Assembly: GCA_035301285.1 (NCBI GenBank) | Contig: DATGUN010000105.1 | Span: 1 to 64,000 of the forward strand | From: DATGUN01 sp035301285 | Lineage (GTDB): Bacteria > Bacillota > Bacilli > Bacillales > Amphibacillaceae | Length of the DNA stretch: 64,000 bases | Direction: 5' to 3' | Shown: positions 55,245 to 63,800 of the stretch, piece by piece | Layout of the letters: each line of letters starts with the position of its first letter | Numbering within the stretch: position 1 is the first letter of the stretch | Made by a program: the position numbers and the translations under genes | The notes under the pieces: model-generated | Told to the model about the DNA's origin: nothing | The model's input: only the letters and a program-made list of their open reading frames with translations | Databases searched by the model: none

Positions 55245-55294
55245 CCCCCCCGTATCTACTGCACAGTCTACCATACAGTTTATCTTACGGGGGG
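55245..55294 (-). promoter_or_regulatory. hairpin covering a ribosome binding site
   Basis: In the minus-strand message CCCCCCGTA (55286-55294) pairs with TACGGGGGG (55246-55254) in a nine-base G/C-rich stem; a small CTG / CAG stem can form in the 31-base loop. The G-run is the only ribosome binding site of the 60-residue membrane protein, so the structure should reduce its translation unless opened. Confidence 0.55.
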
Positions 55295-55340
55295 CATTTT
55301 TTCCATTGATTACATTATGATTTGTTCAAGCGACCACTTA

Positions 55341-55889
55341 TTAATCCATCTGTTCAAACTGTTGGAGCATCTGATCATAATTCAACGCCCCCAGTGCTTT
55401 ATTTTGCACAATGCCATCTGAATCGATCATATAGGATGTCGGGACAGGTTGAATTTGATAGAGACCGGCTACTTTACTTTCTTCATCCAACGGAATCGTA
55501 AATGTCAAACCGAGGTCTTCAACAAATTTAGGTACATTTTTTTCACTTGATTCTGTATCTGACAGATTCACTGCCAATATTGTAATATCTTCATTTTCAT
55601 GCAGTTTTTGCATGTCAGGCATTTCGGACCGGCATGGACCACACCAGGATGCCCAGAAATTCAGCATGACACGCTCTCCCCGATAGTCAGAAAGTTTGAT
55701 ATCATCGCCTTCCAAAGTGGAAAGTTCAAAATCCGGTGCCCTATTCCCTTTTTCCAGCCCTACTTTCACGTCATCGTTTTCGTCCTCTTCCTGTTCAGTG
55801 ACCTCCGAGTCATCCGATTTGATTACAAAATCATAGATGGCCCAACCGAACATACCCAAGATAACAACGATAATAATCGCTTTTTTCAT
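55341..55889 (-). CDS. resA: ResA/TlpA-type membrane-anchored thiol-disulfide oxidoreductase
   Basis: Extracytoplasmic thioredoxin-like reductant, 182 residues. One N-terminal membrane anchor (IIIVVILGMFGWAIYDFV), a short acidic linker (about 25-45), then the thioredoxin fold with WASWCGPCRSEM, the active-site CxxC of the ResA/TlpA group, and the cis-Pro motif in QPVPTSYMID. ResA reduces the heme-binding cysteines of apocytochrome c. CcdA, which passes electrons to such proteins, is encoded 15 bases upstream. The ccsBA (resBC) genes are not adjacent, so another thiol target is possible. Confidence 0.87.
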   Translation of the reverse strand: MKKAIIIVVILGMFGWAIYDFVIKSDDSEVTEQEEDENDDVKVGLEKGNRAPDFELSTLEGDDIKLSDYRGERVMLNFWASWCGPCRSEMPDMQKLHENEDITILAVNLSDTESSEKNVPKFVEDLGLTFTIPLDEESKVAGLYQIQPVPTSYMIDSDGIVQNKALGALNYDQMLQQFEQMD

Positions 55890-55904
55890 TGTACACGCTC
55901 CATT

Positions 55905-56636
55905 CTAACCTAATTTATCCAACCATGTGTCGCCAACCATGCGCAACAGGAATTCAGAAATGACCGTCATTTGGCCGGTGAATAAAAGAACTCCCATGAC
56001 AATCATGATAGAACCACCGATTTTCATGATGACGTTGCTATATTTTACAATCCATCTTGTCGAACCAATAAAGAAGGTCAAAATAAAGAATGGCAATGCG
56101 AAGCCAATCACATACATAATCGTGTAAAGGGTCCCTTGCCCCGGGTTACTCGCGGCAATCATAAGAATCGATGCGAAAATCGGGCCGATGCATGGGGTCC
56201 ATCCTGCCGCAAATCCCATTCCCACAAAAATCGTTCCGAGATAACCAGCAGGCTTTTTGGCAAATTGGAACCGTTTTTCCTTCATGAAAAACTTGACATT
56301 AATCCATCCAGCAACGACGAAACCCATGAACACGATAAACACACCCGCAAGTCGCTGCAATAGTTTTCCTGTGCCTCCAGTGAGTAGATTACCCAAGAAT
56401 GAGATACCGACTCCCAGACTGATAAAGATCAAAGACACACCCAAGAGGAAAAATATTGAATGGATCAACAATTTGGTGCGAACCTTGGCATCATGATTTT
56501 CTTTCAAGTCTTTTACACTGACACCTGTTATATATGATAAATAAGCCGGGAAGATGGGTAGTGTGCACGGTGATAAAAACGAAAGCACACCCGCTCCCAA
56601 CGCAAGCCAAATATTAACATCAGCCGCTCCATTCAT
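55905..56636 (-). CDS. ccdA: thiol-disulfide transmembrane transporter CcdA
   Basis: Six-helix membrane protein of the DsbD-gamma/CcdA family, 243 residues, that carries electrons from cytosolic thioredoxin to the outside. The two redox cysteines are in FLSPCTLPIFPAYLS (helix 1) and GWTPCIGPIFASIL (helix 4). It overlaps the upstream membrane-protein gene by four bases (ATGA) and is followed 15 bases later by resA, its natural electron acceptor. Confidence 0.93.
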   Translation of the reverse strand: MNGAADVNIWLALGAGVLSFLSPCTLPIFPAYLSYITGVSVKDLKENHDAKVRTKLLIHSIFFLLGVSLIFISLGVGISFLGNLLTGGTGKLLQRLAGVFIVFMGFVVAGWINVKFFMKEKRFQFAKKPAGYLGTIFVGMGFAAGWTPCIGPIFASILMIAASNPGQGTLYTIMYVIGFALPFFILTFFIGSTRWIVKYSNVIMKIGGSIMIVMGVLLFTGQMTVISEFLLRMVGDTWLDKLG

Positions 56637-57283
56637 TCCGACACCAACTTTCTATTTAAGTATACAAATAAACTGCCAATCAGCAATAGTAAAGCACCTA
56701 CATACCATGGCGATATGATATAAGAAAAAACAGTCGCAAAAGGCATCACGAATGAAAGGATCATTTGTCCGAGACACCACAATATCATTATGTAAAGGGA
56801 CAATTTCCATCTGGCAACGTGACCCTCAACAAGCAAAAAGAATAAAATAAGTGCGGTAATCAGTCCAATATATAACCAAGTATAACGATCTTCATACCAA
56901 AATATCTGAACAAATTCATATATGAAAGAGGCACCTAAAAAGACAGGTACAAAAGCCTCCAGAATGTGTAAGTCCATCTTCCTCCTCCATACATTCCACC
57001 CGATATGAAGGGAAATCAGTAAAGAGGCAACATAAAAGGCAGCAGAATCACTTGGATATGCCAATATTGCCAGTGGGTCCTGCACGAAGACATGAATGTT
57101 CAGTATGATTTTTCCCACCCAAATATAGATGACAAAATTGATGAGTAATGAGCTCAGTTGCTCTAATATACTCTTTTTCATTTTTTTGGGAAAGGGGTTT
57201 GTCATGTAGAAAAAAACAAATCCCATCAAAAAACTTCCAATGATAACGCCTATTTTTTGTAATGCCCAAAGTTGTGCTTCCAT
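56633..57283 (-). CDS. unknown six-helix membrane protein in the ccdA-resA operon
   Basis: Not recognised. A hydrophobic 216-residue protein with about six to seven transmembrane segments, a short basic cytosolic loop (NPFPKKMKKSI) and one Cys (in WCLGQM), so it is not itself a dithiol carrier. TGGAGG precedes the ATG at 57283. It is translationally coupled to ccdA by a four-base overlap, so it probably takes part in, or is regulated with, extracytoplasmic thiol redox or cytochrome assembly. Confidence 0.75.
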   Translation of the reverse strand: MEAQLWALQKIGVIIGSFLMGFVFFYMTNPFPKKMKKSILEQLSSLLINFVIYIWVGKIILNIHVFVQDPLAILAYPSDSAAFYVASLLISLHIGWNVWRRKMDLHILEAFVPVFLGASFIYEFVQIFWYEDRYTWLYIGLITALILFFLLVEGHVARWKLSLYIMILWCLGQMILSFVMPFATVFSYIISPWYVGALLLLIGSLFVYLNRKLVSE

Positions 57284-57521
57284 CGTTTTCCTCCATTACC
57301 CAAACAACGTATCTTTATTATATATGTCCCATGTGAAAATTTGATGAAAGTAACAGATAAAATAATTCCCGATCAGTAGCACAAGTATGTCTTCCTACTA
57401 CAAAATAGCATGAACACAAGGGTGTTTACAACAAATCAATCTGATATAATAGGGTTAAGCGAGAAGATGTGTTTACTTTGTGACATACTCTTTACATTCA
57501 AGAAAAGAAGGAGTTGGTGAT

Positions 57522-58514
57522 ATGGAACCCATTAAAGGACCGCACGATTGCATAACTGATGTAGATGGTGTTCAAGTCGGCCATGTGACATTGCATGAGA
57601 GAGTTGATGACACAGATACAATCTGCACAGGCGTGAGCGCGATCCTGCCCCATGCAGGCAACCTGTTTACAGATAAAGTTCCGGCTGCTTGTCACATCAT
57701 CAATGGATTTGGAAAAACATGTGGTCTCGTCCAAATAGAAGAATTGGGTCTCATCGAATCACCGATCATGTTAACAAACACGTTCAGTGTAGGACCTGTC
57801 CTACAAGGGACATTGACATACATGCTGTCGGAAGATGAAGCGATTGGAGATCGGACGAGTTCTTTGAACATCGTTGTCGGTGAATGCAATGATAGCTATT
57901 TAAATTCCATGCGTATGCAAGCTGTCAAACCAGAACATGCCATCCAGGCCATCCACGCATCATCAAGCGCCCCTGTTGAAGAGGGGGCAATCGGCGCCGG
58001 AAAAGGAATGGTCTGTTTCGGATATAAAGGCGGTATCGGTACAGCATCACGAACGATTGAACATGATTGTTCATCGTATACAGTCGGTACGCTTGTACTG
58101 AGCAATTTCGGGAAACGAACAGAAGCCTTGTTTGCCGATTGGAGCAGTAGAGATGAAGAAAGCGAAACACCGGATGGGTCGATTATGATGATCATTGCCA
58201 CCGATGCACCACTCACAAGCAGACAGCTGAAGCGAATGGCCAAACGATCTGCAGCAGGGCTGGGACGTCTAGGAAGTTATTATGCCAATGGGAGCGGGGA
58301 TATTGCGATCGCCTTCTCAACCGCTAACCGGATTCACCAGGATTCACAAAATCCGACAGAAAATATAACAGTGATGCGTGATGATCATCCAATTATGAAT
58401 CACCTTTTCCAAGCTGTCACTGAATGCATTGAATCATCTGTCATGAATTCATTGAGAAAAGCTGAAACAACCCATGGTCGTAAAAATCGTACGGTTGAAA
58501 AAGCTCCGCTATAG
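57522..58514 (+). CDS. P1-family peptidase (DmpA/BapA-like aminopeptidase)
   Basis: Member of the P1 family of self-processing Ntn-type peptidases (L-aminopeptidase/D-Ala-esterase), 330 residues. The N-terminal block is ITDVDGVQVGHVT, followed by NGFGKTCGLVQIEELG, TNTFSVGPV and GAIGAGKGMVCFGYKGGIGTASR; the last stretch is where family members cleave themselves and expose the nucleophile. ATG at 57522 (MEPIK) follows GAAGGAG; the open frame upstream from 57480 lacks a site. Substrates may be N-terminal small or beta-amino acids of peptides. Confidence 0.88.
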   Translation: MEPIKGPHDCITDVDGVQVGHVTLHERVDDTDTICTGVSAILPHAGNLFTDKVPAACHIINGFGKTCGLVQIEELGLIESPIMLTNTFSVGPVLQGTLTYMLSEDEAIGDRTSSLNIVVGECNDSYLNSMRMQAVKPEHAIQAIHASSSAPVEEGAIGAGKGMVCFGYKGGIGTASRTIEHDCSSYTVGTLVLSNFGKRTEALFADWSSRDEESETPDGSIMMIIATDAPLTSRQLKRMAKRSAAGLGRLGSYYANGSGDIAIAFSTANRIHQDSQNPTENITVMRDDHPIMNHLFQAVTECIESSVMNSLRKAETTHGRKNRTVEKAPL

Positions 58515-58524
58515 TCAGGATTCA

Positions 58525-58569
58525 ATAAACGCTTAAATATATTCGTCAATGCCATGTTTAAGCGTTTAT
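58525..58569 (+). terminator. stem-loop after the P1 peptidase gene
   Basis: ATAAACGCTTAAA and TTTAAGCGTTTAT form a perfect 13-base stem with a 19-base loop, 10 bases after the stop codon. It is A/T rich and lacks a long T tail. Confidence 0.6.
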
Positions 58570-58628
58570 CCGATCCGACACCACCCCCGCTTTATCCATC
58601 CATATATCTTTTTCATCATCTACAAATT

Positions 58629-58658
58629 AAAAACATGCCCTATGTGAAGAGCATGTTT
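58629..58658 (-). terminator. terminator of ctaB
   Basis: Minus-strand stem AAACATGC / GCATGTTT followed by TTTAATTT, 15 bases after the ctaB stop codon. Confidence 0.7.
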
Positions 58659-58673
58659 CTATATATAATATAC

Positions 58674-59618
58674 TTATAAATTAATGTCAGGCAATGTCAC
58701 GAGAATCATTACCAAAAAGAGAATCGTCAAGTAATTCAATGAATATATAAAGATATACCGAGCCCATTTCCTTACATCTTCCATAAAAAATCCACGTATC
58801 GCCAGAAACACCCAAACAACATTAAGGATTGTGGCAACCGCCATGAAGGAATTTCCAAGGCTTGCCAAGAAATATGGCAGCGGGAGTAGACAAAGTATAT
58901 AAATGAAAATCTGCCGTTTTGTAAATTCGAATCCGTACACTACCGGAAGCATCGGGACTTTCGCCGCTTTGTATTCATCATATCTTTTTATGGCAATCGC
59001 AAATGTATGTGGTACTTGCCAGATAAAGATAATCATAAATAGTATGATTGGCACAATATGAAAAGCGGGTTCGATAGCTGCCCAACCTATCAAAGGTGTC
59101 ACAGCTCCTGAAACACTGCCAATGATTGTGTTGAGTGTATATTTTCGTTTTGACCAGAATGTATAGAGCACAACATAAGTGAACCAGCCGATAAACCCAT
59201 AGATCGTCGTCTCCCATGTTGTGAACATTAACAACACAATTCCGATGATACTAAGAGAGATACCAATGGTTAAAACAGTCTGCAATGGAATATTTCCTGT
59301 AACTGTCGGACGTTGTAATGTACGCTTCATCACCCGATCAAGGTCGACTTCATACCAATTATTAAGCGCCAATGCCCCGGCCATCAGAAACGTGCTCCCA
59401 ACAACAGTCAGGAAAAACGTGTCCAAATATGCGGAAAAGGTTCCTCCTGTAATATATACAGCTAACCAAAAACCTATTATGACAGGCATGACATTTAAAA
59501 CCAGTACAAGGCCTTTGAATAGCGATTTTAAATCTGTGATAATGCTTGTCTCTTTGTCACTATCCAGAATTGACGCTTCTGTTATTGTTTGCGCTGAAAT
59601 CATCTGTTCCTTTTGCAA
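58674..59618 (-). CDS. ctaB: protoheme IX farnesyltransferase (heme O synthase)
   Basis: Adds a farnesyl group to protoheme, giving heme O for heme-O/A oxidases. The 314-residue UbiA-superfamily protein has about eight or nine transmembrane helices; the first prenyl-diphosphate site is NNWYEVDLDRVMKRT and the second YDEYKAAKVPML, with PTVTGNI just after the first. The start is TTG at 59618 with AAGGAGAG seven bases before. It stands apart from cytochrome oxidase genes, so it may be one of two copies; B. subtilis also has paralogues (ctaB, ctaO). Confidence 0.92.
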   Translation of the reverse strand: MQKEQMISAQTITEASILDSDKETSIITDLKSLFKGLVLVLNVMPVIIGFWLAVYITGGTFSAYLDTFFLTVVGSTFLMAGALALNNWYEVDLDRVMKRTLQRPTVTGNIPLQTVLTIGISLSIIGIVLLMFTTWETTIYGFIGWFTYVVLYTFWSKRKYTLNTIIGSVSGAVTPLIGWAAIEPAFHIVPIILFMIIFIWQVPHTFAIAIKRYDEYKAAKVPMLPVVYGFEFTKRQIFIYILCLLPLPYFLASLGNSFMAVATILNVVWVFLAIRGFFMEDVRKWARYIFIYSLNYLTILFLVMILVTLPDINL

Positions 59619-59832
59619 CCTGCTTCTCTCCTTACGTACATCTTGATAAGTATCTATATCAATTTTTATGTTAGGATATATTCTCTAGAATCAATCGTAT
59701 CTTGATTGATTATAACATATATTCACATCGTAATCCTGCGAAATGAACTGTTAACAAAAATGTCATAATTCATATTTTTATTTGATTCCAACATAAATAA
59801 TTAATTCCTTTGTCCTTAATATAATCCCCATT

Positions 59833-59874
59833 AAAAAACCAGTACGAAAAAATCATATCATCCATTCGTACTGG
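59833..59874 (-). terminator. terminator of the AhpD-like gene
   Basis: Minus-strand stem CCAGTACGAA / TTCGTACTGG with a 16-base loop followed by T6, 26 bases after the stop codon. The region 59619-59832 up to ctaB shows no gene. Confidence 0.88.
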
Positions 59875-59899
59875 TAGGGAAAGTTCTGTCATCATTCTT

Positions 59900-60556
59900 T
59901 TAAGCGTCCCCATAACTTTCAATCATATTCGCCATATGTGTGTAGGATCCACCGGCCAACAACAGTGCAGCAACTAATATTGCTTCTGACAATTCTTCTT
60001 TGGTTGCACCAGCTTTGTCCGCATTTTTAGAATGGACGTCAATACAATACGGGCATAATGTAGCATGTCCAACGGCAACAGCGATGATCTCCTTAAACTT
60101 CCCGGACAGCTTTCCATCTTCCATAGCAGCCTTGTTGAAAGCGGCGTATCCACGGAATGCAGTACCCGCATTTTTTCCAATCTCGGAAAGATTATTCAGA
60201 TTCGATCGTTCATACAATGCATCATCTGAATCGCTGGATAAGGCATTGTGCATATTCGTACTATGAGTGACCGCACCTCCTGCTTCTACTGCTGCCGTCA
60301 CCATCACCGCTTCCATCAGTTCATCAAGAGATGCACCTTCTTTTTTCGCCTGCTTTGTATGACCATCAATACAATAAGGGCATTTGGTTACATGAGCAAC
60401 AGCGACAGCGATTATCTCCTTTTCTTTTTTCGATAATCGGCCATCTTCCAATACTGCTTGATTAAACTCTGTATATGCTTCAGCTTGTTTCGGAACCATC
60501 TCATCCAGCTGTTTCAGGTTTTCTATCTGAGCTTTTGAATATAGATTGTTTGACAT
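59900..60556 (-). CDS. duplicated AhpD-like carboxymuconolactone decarboxylase-family protein
   Basis: 218-residue protein made of two tandem AhpD-type domains. Each holds the redox motif CPYCID: Cys59/Cys62 in the first half and Cys168/Cys171 in the second, each preceded by the KEIIAVAVxH helix that supplies the relay Glu and His. The two halves align along their whole length, so an internal duplication is clear. Peroxidase activity with the CxxC dithiol is expected. GGATG precedes the ATG. Confidence 0.88.
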   Translation of the reverse strand: MSNNLYSKAQIENLKQLDEMVPKQAEAYTEFNQAVLEDGRLSKKEKEIIAVAVAHVTKCPYCIDGHTKQAKKEGASLDELMEAVMVTAAVEAGGAVTHSTNMHNALSSDSDDALYERSNLNNLSEIGKNAGTAFRGYAAFNKAAMEDGKLSGKFKEIIAVAVGHATLCPYCIDVHSKNADKAGATKEELSEAILVAALLLAGGSYTHMANMIESYGDA

Positions 60557-60737
60557 TCGAACACATCCTTTATATCGTAAGTCTTTCTATATGATCCAAT
60601 GACACTAACGACATATCCGTTTTTGGGCATGGATCATTGAGAAAAGTAACCTCGATAATTGTTTATCACGCTTTTAATTTTCTTAAACATACACAGATGC
60701 AGATAGACCCGTTTCGATTCTTCTTTCCCGGACAATT

Positions 60738-60772
60738 AAAAACCTTCATCCCTTAATAGGGATGAAGGTTTT
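60738..60772 (-). terminator. terminator of the folE-SDR transcript
   Basis: AAAACCTTCATCCC and GGGATGAAGGTTTT form a perfect 14-base stem with a six-base loop; T-rich on the minus strand. It follows the SDR gene by nine bases. Confidence 0.92.
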
Positions 60773-60781
60773 ATGACAATC

Positions 60782-61540
60782 CTACCGTTTTTGATTGACA
60801 ACATCCAATCCACCCGATGCCTCTATGACACTTCCGGTTATCAAATCTGACTCATCGCCGCATAAGAATTGGATCAGTCGGGCAATGTCTCCACCAGATC
60901 CCGGGCGCCCGATTGGTGTTGTTGTATCTTGGATTGTTTTTGCGTCTTGGATCGTCATTTCTTTCCGATCTCCTGTAATATCACCTGGACAAACCATGTT
61001 AGCCGTAATGCCGTGTTCGGCTTCCTCTTGTGCAATCGATTTGGTGAGTGATGCCAGACCGACTTTTGCAGCACCAAATGCAGAACGATACATCCAACCT
61101 GGTGCATGTTGGGCATCTTGAAAGCCATACGTTATGATTCTGCCGAATTGTTGCTTACGCATAATCGGTATGATTTGTTTTGCAAAGTGAAATACCGCAC
61201 TCATATTGCCTTCCAACATTTTATACCATTCATGATCCTCATAATCCACGAGTTTCTTTTCTTCAAACACAAAGGGTCCAGCATTATTGATCAAATAATC
61301 AACACGGCCAAACCGCTCGATCGCTTGACGGACAATTTCTGTAATGGCATCCTTATCGGTGATGTCGCCTTGTACAAACTGAAGTCTGTCAGCATACTGT
61401 TCCCATTCGGTCTGTAATGTTTCAATACGTTTCGTATCACTTCTATAATTGACGGTTATAGAGCAGCCACTTTCAAGAAATCGTTCCGTAACCATTTTCC
61501 CAAGTCCTTTTGACCCCGCTGTAATAATGGCATGTCTCAA
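60782..61540 (-). CDS. SDR-family protein lacking the usual Ser/Tyr catalytic residues
   Basis: Rossmann-fold short-chain dehydrogenase/reductase homologue, 252 residues. The cofactor motif TAGSKGLG, the structural NNAG, the Asn in LEGNMSAVF and the Lys159 of the YxxxK motif are kept. The Tyr of YxxxK is Phe155 (FGAAK), and the region where the Ser should be reads TYGFQDA. A Tyr lies eight residues before the Lys (GWMYRSAFGAAK), which is close to but not the enoyl-reductase spacing. Start is TTG at 61540 after AGGGGG. It follows folE by 34 bases, so a pterin-related role or a cofactor-binding, non-classical enzyme is possible. Confidence 0.83.
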   Translation of the reverse strand: MRHAIITAGSKGLGKMVTERFLESGCSITVNYRSDTKRIETLQTEWEQYADRLQFVQGDITDKDAITEIVRQAIERFGRVDYLINNAGPFVFEEKKLVDYEDHEWYKMLEGNMSAVFHFAKQIIPIMRKQQFGRIITYGFQDAQHAPGWMYRSAFGAAKVGLASLTKSIAQEEAEHGITANMVCPGDITGDRKEMTIQDAKTIQDTTTPIGRPGSGGDIARLIQFLCGDESDLITGSVIEASGGLDVVNQKR

Positions 61541-61574
61541 ATGTCGCTTCCCCCTGTCCGTTTTATTTCTCTAA

Positions 61575-62213
61575 TTAGCCTTTCAACAAAGACATAAATT
61601 CGTTCCGCTTCTCCGGGTTTTCGGAAAAAACACCTCTGCTGGCAGTCGAAACGGTCAATGAATCTTTCTTCTTAGCTCCACGCGCGCACATGCACATATG
61701 TGTCGCCTCTATGACGACAATGACACCTTTTGGATCCAATACATCCACCATGGCATCCGCCGCCTGATTCGTCAAACGCTCCTGTACTTGAAAACGTCGT
61801 GCATACCCATCAAACATACGGGCAATTTTGGATAGTCCCGTAATTTTTCCATTAGGTATATAGCCGACATGCGCCACACCATAAATGGGTGCAAAATGAT
61901 GTTCACATGTTGAATTGAAATCAATATCTTTCACCATGATAATATCGTCATGTTCGACATCAAATGTCTTTTCCAAATGTGCTTTCGGATCTTCGTGATA
62001 GCCTTCTGTATATTCCAGGAAAGCCTTTAATACACGATAAGGCGTTTCTTCCAATCCTTGTCGCTTCGGATCATCACCACATATATCAATCAAATCCTTT
62101 ACAGCATTCATGAATTCATAGGATTTTGTCAGCTTTTCCCTTTTCTCATCAGACGAGCCTTTTAAAAGGTCTCGAATCCGCTCAATATTTAAATCATCTT
62201 GTGTCATAGACAT
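61575..62213 (-). CDS. folE: GTP cyclohydrolase I
   Basis: Converts GTP to dihydroneopterin triphosphate, the first step to folate and other pterins. The 212-residue protein shows the FolE signatures: STCEHHFAPIYGVAHVGYIP with zinc Cys and His, GLSKIARMFDGYARRFQVQERL, and the second zinc Cys in THMCMCARGAKK. The ATG at 62213 follows AGAGGA; the frame is open to 62240. It is transcribed with a downstream SDR-family gene. In B. subtilis the folE homologue (mtrA) lies elsewhere, so this may be an additional copy. Confidence 0.94.
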   Translation of the reverse strand: MSMTQDDLNIERIRDLLKGSSDEKREKLTKSYEFMNAVKDLIDICGDDPKRQGLEETPYRVLKAFLEYTEGYHEDPKAHLEKTFDVEHDDIIMVKDIDFNSTCEHHFAPIYGVAHVGYIPNGKITGLSKIARMFDGYARRFQVQERLTNQAADAMVDVLDPKGVIVVIEATHMCMCARGAKKKDSLTVSTASRGVFSENPEKRNEFMSLLKG

Positions 62214-62672
62214 ATGCATCCTCTTCTTTCTTGCAGGCAATATTTTTTACCGTTACTTTGCGCAATTACTACCAATCAAGTGTATTATAACTATCTCAAA
62301 TAAGTCAAAAGAACGACATACCCTCCAGCCTGAAGCTAGCCATGTCCCTTAACACATAACGTACACACTCATGTTGGGGGCATGATTGTTCCGGCTTGAA
62401 TGGATAAAGCAGACATTCCATCGCTCGAACCTAGAATGACCTATGGAAACAGCTACTCTTCTTGTTCTTCTTTGAATGGAAGCCGAACCAATGAATTTAT
62501 TTTCAGCTAGACAGTGAACCCGACATCTTTCAAAGTCACATTCCATTTATAAACCATACATTTCATCCCGTTATTGACATATTAAATTGTATCAATCCAT
62601 TATACGGGATTGTACATAATATTTCCTCTCATGCGCATAATAATTCTACATCAATCTTGGAAGGAGCATAAC
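62214..62672. other. intergenic region between folE and the DUF3231 gene
   Basis: About 460 bases that must hold the divergent promoters. TTGACA at 62574-62579 reads rightwards, but a -10 at normal spacing is not clear. No gene, riboswitch or RNA was recognised. Confidence 0.4.
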
Positions 62673-63689
62673 ATGTCTGAGCATAACACAAAATTGACGT
62701 CATCTGAGATTGCCTCACTTTGGACCGCATACATGGATGATAGCATGTCCCAATGCGTCCTCGGGGAAATGCAGAAGCATATAGAAAATGACGGAATCAG
62801 AGAAACGGTTCAGCTTGCCTATGATATGAGCGCCAACCACACAAAAGAGCTGACGACTATTTTCGATCGGGAAAACTACAAAACTCCAACCGGATTCAAC
62901 CAAGAGGATGACGTCTATCATGATGCACCATGGCTTTTTTCCGATATATTTTGTCTGTCATTTGTGAATCATATGTCCATACTCAGCTTGGTTGCATATA
63001 GTGGTGCATTATCCATGAGCTTCAGACCAGATATACGGGATTATTTCACTCAATGTCTGTCGGAAGCCATTGAACTTTACAATCAATCAAGTGACATCGG
63101 ACTTGAAAAAGGAATCAATCCGCGGACCCCTCACATTGAAGTACCTAAAGAAGTGGATTTCATCGGAAGCAAAGATTATTTGAGGGGATTGAATCCATTC
63201 AGTGAAAAACGTCCGTTGAATGCCATTGAAATTTCTTATCTATACACGAACATACTGACAAATGCGATTGGCTCAAATTTAAGTTTAGCTTTTGCCCAAA
63301 CCTCACCGAACAATGATGTCCAAGAGTTCATGTTACATGCAAATGATCTTGCCAAGAAACATATTCAATCTTTTGTAAGTCCATTGACAAGCGAGGATTT
63401 ACAAATACCAAAACTCCCTGATGTCGATATTAGCAACTCTACGACACAGACATTTTCCGATAAACTGGTCATGTTCCACATGACAGAGATCATCGCAGCG
63501 GGAATCGGTAATTACGCTACGGCCTCTGCAACCAGTCAACGCATGGACCTTTCTGCAAAATATCAAAAAGCGTCACTACAAGCAGCAAAACTTGCCAAAA
63601 GTGGCGCAGATATCATGATCAAGTATAACTGGCTTGAACAACCGCCAAGCATTAAAAACAGGCAGAGGTTGGCCCGTGATAAAGAGTGA
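62673..63689 (+). CDS. DUF3231-family protein
   Basis: Spore-former protein of unknown function, 338 residues, all-helical. Two similar halves are visible (about residues 5-165 and 180-335), each beginning with LTSSEIASLWTAYMDDSMSQCV-like or LNAIEISYLYTNILTNAIGS-like helix starts and ending in a helix with LAK or EAIELYNQ, matching the duplicated, ferritin-like arrangement of DUF3231 and spore-coat F proteins. ATG at 62673 follows GGAAGGAG; the frame runs upstream to 62610 without a site. Found in many Bacillaceae, often in several copies. Confidence 0.85.
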   Translation: MSEHNTKLTSSEIASLWTAYMDDSMSQCVLGEMQKHIENDGIRETVQLAYDMSANHTKELTTIFDRENYKTPTGFNQEDDVYHDAPWLFSDIFCLSFVNHMSILSLVAYSGALSMSFRPDIRDYFTQCLSEAIELYNQSSDIGLEKGINPRTPHIEVPKEVDFIGSKDYLRGLNPFSEKRPLNAIEISYLYTNILTNAIGSNLSLAFAQTSPNNDVQEFMLHANDLAKKHIQSFVSPLTSEDLQIPKLPDVDISNSTTQTFSDKLVMFHMTEIIAAGIGNYATASATSQRMDLSAKYQKASLQAAKLAKSGADIMIKYNWLEQPPSIKNRQRLARDKE

Positions 63690-63800
63690 AAGTAGGATGT
63701 TCTAATGATATGGTAATGGAAGGAAGTAAAAAAAGGCATCGATAACGAGAACGAAGCAGCTACATGCACCATGACTGTTTCGTTCTACTGTTGGTCACAA

